A stretch of DNA of 9,242 nucleotides from Candidatus Methylomirabilota bacterium. GTDB taxonomy: Bacteria; Methylomirabilota; Methylomirabilia; Methylomirabilales; 2-02-FULL-66-22. The notes beneath the pieces were generated by a model, which saw only the letters and a list, made by a program, of their open reading frames with translations, was not told where the DNA came from and searched no databases. A program made the position numbers and the translations under genes. The stretch lies in NCBI GenBank assembly GCA_016208645.1, contig JACQXP010000226.1, forward strand, positions 1 through 9,242. The letters run 5' to 3'. Positions 5,950 to 9,242 of the stretch are shown here, piece after piece (position 1 is the first letter of the stretch; every line of letters starts with the position of its first letter).

Positions 5950-6463
5950 AGGGCAGGCCCTGGCCCCCATTGACCTGGAGCGGGAATCGGATGAGGCGCC
6001 GGAAGAGCTCCGACGCCTCATTCTCTTCCAGGCCTGCGACGAGTGGTTCGGCCTCCCCATCGAGTGGGTCCGGGAGATCCAACCGCTGGAGGGGATCACG
6101 CGCGTCCCCAACGCCCCGGCCGAGATCCTGGGAATCCTGAACCTCCGGGGACGGGTTCTCACGCTGTTCGACCTGGCCGGATGCCTGGGGATCCCGCCCG
6201 GAACGCGGCCGAGCACCCACGCGATCGTCCTGGACTTTGCCGACCCGGAGCTGCTCGTCGGGTTGGTGGCGCAGCAGATCGCCCAGGTGCGAGGGGTCCC
6301 GGTCCCGGCCGTCGAACCCCCCCCTCGGGACGGAAGCCTGGGGGCCCTGGAGGGCGTCTTCGAACTGGAGGGCAAGGTGGTGGGCGTCCTGGACCTGAGC
6401 CGCGTGTTCGCGCGCGCCCTGCCGGAATGGGGGGTGGCGATGCAGACGCGGGGAGCCGAGTGA
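5936..6463 (+). CDS. cheW: Chemotaxis coupling protein CheW
   Basis: CheW is the cytoplasmic adaptor that joins receptors to the kinase CheA in signalling arrays. The 175-residue product is a single CheW domain, with RLILFQACDEWFGLPIEWV at 27-45, the array-forming core GILNLRGRVLTLFDL at 66-80 (the common form has PVxDL at the end) and a final strand region LEGKVVGVLDLSRV at 144-157. An acidic N-terminal extension of about 25 residues precedes the domain. The ATG at 5936 lies inside the end of mcp, giving a 14-base overlap, so receptor and adaptor are probably translationally coupled and made in matched amounts. The cheY start follows after four bases. This is the only CheW in the window, and the CheW-like P5 domain of cheA lies beyond its right edge. 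Confidence 0.93.
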   Translation: MSEPEGQALAPIDLERESDEAPEELRRLILFQACDEWFGLPIEWVREIQPLEGITRVPNAPAEILGILNLRGRVLTLFDLAGCLGIPPGTRPSTHAIVLDFADPELLVGLVAQQIAQVRGVPVPAVEPPPRDGSLGALEGVFELEGKVVGVLDLSRVFARALPEWGVAMQTRGAE

Positions 6464-6467
6464 CCCC

Positions 6468-6902
6468 GTGGCTGGCGGGACGGGAAGGGCTGTGCCCTTC
6501 AAGATCCTGATCGTGGACGACGCCATCTTCATGCGCAGCATGATCCGGGACTTGTTCTCCCGCGAGCCCTTCGTGATCGCCGGTGAGGCGGGGACCGGGG
6601 GGGAGGCGGTCCGGCTGTACCAGGAGCTCCGGCCGGACCTCACGACCATGGACATCGTCATGCCCGAGATGGACGGAATCACGGCGCTGAAGGAGATCAT
6701 GCGCTTCGACCCCTCGGCCAAGGTGGTGATGTGCAGCGCGCTGGGGCAGGAGGCGCTGATCGCCGAGGCCATCGAATCCGGGGCGCGGGATTTCATCGTC
6801 AAGCCCTTCCAGCCCGGGCGCGTGCTGAAGGTGGTGCAGAGTGTGCTGGGGCTGGATGACGAGTTCCAGCCGGTGGTGCGGCCGGGGGGAGAGGCGCGGT
6901 GA
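6468..6902 (+). CDS. cheY: Single-domain response regulator CheY
   Basis: CheY receives phosphate from CheA and diffuses to the flagellar switch. The 144-residue product is one receiver domain with the acid pair Asp17-Asp18 (ILIVDD), phosphoacceptor Asp62 (TMDIVMPEMDG), the Ser90 switch residue (VMCSALGQ) and Lys112 (FIVKPFQ). MCSxxGQ and DFIVKPFQ are typical of Thermotoga/Bacillus CheY and not of the receiver domain of CheB (which usually reads SS and DFxxKP). The GTG at 6468 has GGGGAG about 12 bases upstream. A GTG at 6492 would give MPFKILIVDD, a more usual N-terminus, but its purine-rich stretch lies only two bases away, so the start is uncertain. A 14-residue tail follows the domain. 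The stop overlaps the cheB start (GTGA). Confidence 0.92.
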   Translation: MAGGTGRAVPFKILIVDDAIFMRSMIRDLFSREPFVIAGEAGTGGEAVRLYQELRPDLTTMDIVMPEMDGITALKEIMRFDPSAKVVMCSALGQEALIAEAIESGARDFIVKPFQPGRVLKVVQSVLGLDDEFQPVVRPGGEAR

Positions 6903-7570
6903 AGGGGGATGAGGGCCAGCCCGTGCGCAACGGGCGTCGGCTCCCAAGGGGGTTGCCCCTGGCGCTGGCCATCGGGGCCTCCACCGGAGGCCCCCGGGCG
7001 CTCCTCACCTTGCTGGCGGATTTGCAGTTGCCCGTCCCCGCCCCCGTCTTCCTGGTGCAGCACATCCACCCGAAGTTCACCCGGATCCTCACCCGGCGAC
7101 TCGGCGAGGTCTCGTCCCTGCCGATCCAGGAAGCGGAGGAGGGGGCGGTGGTCCAGCCCGGCCGGATCTACATCGCGCCGGGCGGCCGCCACCTGGTAGT
7201 GGAGCGCGGGGTGGGCGGCACCTGCCGGACGCGACTCACGGCGGACCCCCCGCGCCACGGGGTGCGTCCCTCCGTGGACGAGCTGTTCACCTCGGTGGCG
7301 GAGGCCTTTGGCCCCCGGGCCGTGGGAGTCGTCCTCACGGGCATGGGGCGGGACGGGCTGGCCGGCGCGCGCGCGCTCAAGGCCCGGGGCGGCACGGTCC
7401 TGGCCGAGGCCGAGGAGACGTGTGTGGTCTACGGGATGCCGCGGGCGCTGGCAGAGGCGGCCCTGGCGGATCGCGTGGTCCCCATCGGCGAGATGGCGGA
7501 AGCCATCCGCCAGGTGTGCCTGGGCCTCACGGCAGGCAGCGCCCCGGCGCTGCTCCCGATGTCCGAGTAG
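6899..7570 (+). CDS. cheB: CheB-type protein-glutamate methylesterase, catalytic domain only
   Basis: CheB hydrolyses glutamate methyl esters on chemoreceptors, and many also deamidate glutamine. The 223-residue protein is the catalytic domain alone, with the triad visible as Ser28 in IGASTGGP, His55 in VQHIHP and Asp152 in LTGMGRDG. YIAPGGRHL (91-99) and the late signature VVYGMPRALAEA (176-187) are also present. Canonical CheB is about 350 residues, with an N-terminal receiver domain that restrains the esterase until phosphorylated by CheA; that domain is missing. The GTG at 6899 overlaps the cheY stop by four bases and has a strong GGGGGAGAGG binding site, so the short form is the intended gene product rather than a truncated ORF. 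How its activity is controlled is unknown; it may be constitutive or regulated by interaction with CheY or CheA. Confidence 0.92.
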   Translation: MKGDEGQPVRNGRRLPRGLPLALAIGASTGGPRALLTLLADLQLPVPAPVFLVQHIHPKFTRILTRRLGEVSSLPIQEAEEGAVVQPGRIYIAPGGRHLVVERGVGGTCRTRLTADPPRHGVRPSVDELFTSVAEAFGPRAVGVVLTGMGRDGLAGARALKARGGTVLAEAEETCVVYGMPRALAEAALADRVVPIGEMAEAIRQVCLGLTAGSAPALLPMSE

Positions 7571-7577
7571 GTGACCC

Positions 7578-9242
7578 ATGGACATGTCGAAGTACGTCAA
7601 GATGTTCGTCAGCGAGTCGCAGGAGCACCTGCAGAAGATGGACGGGCTCCTGCTGGCGCTGGAACAGAACAGCGGGGATCGGGGAGCCCTCGACACCCTG
7701 TTTCGCGAGGCCCACTCCCTCAAGGGGATGTCGGCCTCCATGGGCTACGACCAGCTCGCCAAGGTCTCCCACCGGATGGAGGACTACCTGGACCGCTTCC
7801 GCGGCGGCAAGGGGGTCCTGGAACGCCGCGGCGTGGATCTTCTGTTCGAGGGCGTGGACCTGTTGCGCCGCGCGGTGGAGGAGATCGCCGGCGGCCAGGC
7901 GCCGACGCTGGTCGCCGAGTCCTACGTGGCGAAGATGGCGTCCCTGATGGTGGCCGAACCCGCGGCCGAGGCTCCGGCGCCGTCCGACCAGGTCGAGGTG
8001 GCCGCCGCGCGCCAGCGGGCGGAGGCCCAGGGCCTCACCCTCTTCACGGTGGAGCTCCAGATCGCCTCCGACGCCCCCCTGCCCTCGGCGCGCGCCTACA
8101 TCACGCTGCGGCGGACGCGGGACCTGGGAGAGTTGATCCGGTCCGCGCCGTCGGTGGACCAGGTGCAGGCCGGCGAGTTCTCGGGGAGCCTCTCGATGCT
8201 CCTTGCCACGGCCCGTTCGCCCGCCGAGGTCCAGGCCTTTCTGGCCAGCCTCCCGGACGTCGCCTCGGTCATCGTGCGACCGCTGGAGGACGGGCCGGGG
8301 GCGGATCGGCCCGGACCCGCCCCGGTCGGGCGGCAGGAGGCGCCCCGCCGGGAGGGAGGATCCGCCGATCTCCGTCCCGCTCCCTCCCCCGTCGTGTCTC
8401 CTCAGCCGGCGGTCCCCGCCCCGTCCGTCGCTCCACCCCCTGCGGCGCCGACCGGGGGACCGGCGGGACCGCAGAGTCGGGCCGCAACCATGATCCGGGT
8501 TGACACCCGCCTCCTGGACGATTTGATGGACCAGGTGGGGGAGCTGGTGACGGCCAAGGGGACGCTCCTGGAGGAAAGCCAGGCCATGCCCTCGCAGGCC
8601 CTGCGCGAGACCGTCGGACGGGTCGAGACGCTGGTGAAGGGCCTCCAGCAGCACGCCATGAAGCTGCGCATGATGCCCCTGGAGATGATCGCCGACCGCT
8701 TCCCGCGGGCCGTTCGGGACCTGGCGCGCAAGCGGGGGAAGGAGTTGAGCTTCGAGATCCTGGGCAAGGAGATCGAGCTGGACCGCGCGATCCTGGAGGA
8801 GTTGCCGGACCCGCTGCTCCACATCTTCCGGAACGCCATCGACCACGGCATCGAGGCGCCGGAGGAGCGGGTGCGAAGCGGAAAACCACCGACCGGGACG
8901 ATCCGCCTGGAGGCCAGCAAGGAGCGCGAGAGCGTCATCATCCGGGTGAGCGACGATGGGCGCGGCATGGATCCCGCCGTCCTGCGCCGGGTGGCGCTGG
9001 AGCGGGGGGTGATCACCCGGGAGCAGCATGACTGCCTCCCGGACGACGCTGTGCTCTCCCTCATCACGCACCCGGGATTCAGCACCGCCAAGGAGGTCAC
9101 CGATGTCTCGGGCCGCGGCGTGGGCATGGACGTGGTGAAGAACGTGATCGAGTCGCTGCGCGGGAGCCTGCTCATCGAGTCGCTCCGGGGCCAGGGGAGC
9201 ACCTTCACGCTGAAGCTCCCGCTGACGCTGGCGGTGGTGGCC
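7578..9242 (+). CDS. cheA: Chemotaxis histidine kinase CheA, 3'-truncated by the window edge
   Basis: CheA autophosphorylates in response to receptors and passes phosphate to CheY. The frame is open from ATG 7578 to the window end, 555 codons. Domains in order: HPt domain P1 (about 1-105) with phosphoacceptor His46 in EAHSLKG; a CheY-binding P2 domain of the Thermotoga/Bacillus kind (about 151-235; GLTLFTVEL, ARAYITLRR); a Pro/Ala-rich linker (about 236-303); dimerisation P3 (about 305-369, ending KLRMMPLEM); and ATPase P4 with N-box HIFRNAIDHGIE (415-426), DDGRGMD (459-465), GRGVGMDVV (512-520) and GQGSTFTLKLPLT (538-550). The CheW-like P5 domain lies beyond the window. Seven bases separate the cheB stop from the start; an AGGTGA sequence straddling the cheB stop serves as a modest, closely placed binding site. 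ATG 7584 is a possible alternative start. Confidence 0.95.
   Translation, partial: MDMSKYVKMFVSESQEHLQKMDGLLLALEQNSGDRGALDTLFREAHSLKGMSASMGYDQLAKVSHRMEDYLDRFRGGKGVLERRGVDLLFEGVDLLRRAVEEIAGGQAPTLVAESYVAKMASLMVAEPAAEAPAPSDQVEVAAARQRAEAQGLTLFTVELQIASDAPLPSARAYITLRRTRDLGELIRSAPSVDQVQAGEFSGSLSMLLATARSPAEVQAFLASLPDVASVIVRPLEDGPGADRPGPAPVGRQEAPRREGGSADLRPAPSPVVSPQPAVPAPSVAPPPAAPTGGPAGPQSRAATMIRVDTRLLDDLMDQVGELVTAKGTLLEESQAMPSQALRETVGRVETLVKGLQQHAMKLRMMPLEMIADRFPRAVRDLARKRGKELSFEILGKEIELDRAILEELPDPLLHIFRNAIDHGIEAPEERVRSGKPPTGTIRLEASKERESVIIRVSDDGRGMDPAVLRRVALERGVITREQHDCLPDDAVLSLITHPGFSTAKEVTDVSGRGVGMDVVKNVIESLRGSLLIESLRGQGSTFTLKLPLTLAVVA

Noticed and set aside
7527..9071. 514-codon minus-strand frame opposite cheA, and + strand alternative frame 7571-8503
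   Set aside because: Both are shadows of cheA, whose correct frame from 7578 shows all expected kinase motifs.

Overview
The window is a very GC-rich bacterial chromosome segment, with G or C at most third codon positions. Every gene I can support lies on the + strand and the genes are tightly packed. Receptor and envelope features (membrane-anchored coiled-coil protein, transmembrane chemoreceptor) fit a motile bacterium. CheY, and the CheY-binding domain of CheA, look like the Thermotoga/Bacillus type rather than the enteric type. The heptamer repeats between genes resemble repeats I associate with uncultured high-GC lineages such as Methylomirabilota/Rokubacteria, but this assignment is only a guess from composition and style; no taxonomic marker is complete here.

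Layout. Bases 1-3035 are a housekeeping block: the C-terminal two thirds of the 16S rRNA dimethyltransferase RsmA, an archaeal-type nicotinate phosphoribosyltransferase (NAD salvage), and thiamine-monophosphate kinase ThiL. The two gaps in this block (585-691 and 1859-1976) are filled by degenerate short-unit repeats with inverted symmetry. Bases 3032-3555 hold a doubtful 23-codon ORF overlapping the thiL stop, then a 144-residue membrane-anchored coiled-coil protein that looks like the N-terminal part of an M23 (LytM-type) envelope peptidase without its catalytic domain.

Bases 3627-9242 are a chemosensory cluster: cheR, a 160-base gap with a good sigma70-like promoter, then mcp-cheW-cheY-cheB-cheA with overlaps or gaps of only a few bases. 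The cheA gene runs off the right edge in frame. Together these supply a receptor, the coupling protein, the histidine kinase, the response regulator and both adaptation enzymes, so the cluster encodes a nearly complete signalling unit. No phosphatase (CheZ, CheC, CheX) or deamidase (CheD) is visible in the window.

The most notable points are: a chemoreceptor with almost no extracytoplasmic domain; a CheB that lacks its receiver domain and directly follows a free CheY gene; the peptidase-less M23-like anchor protein; and the two repeat arrays flanking the nicotinate phosphoribosyltransferase gene. I see no clearly novel system, no mobile element, no CRISPR array and no RNA gene.
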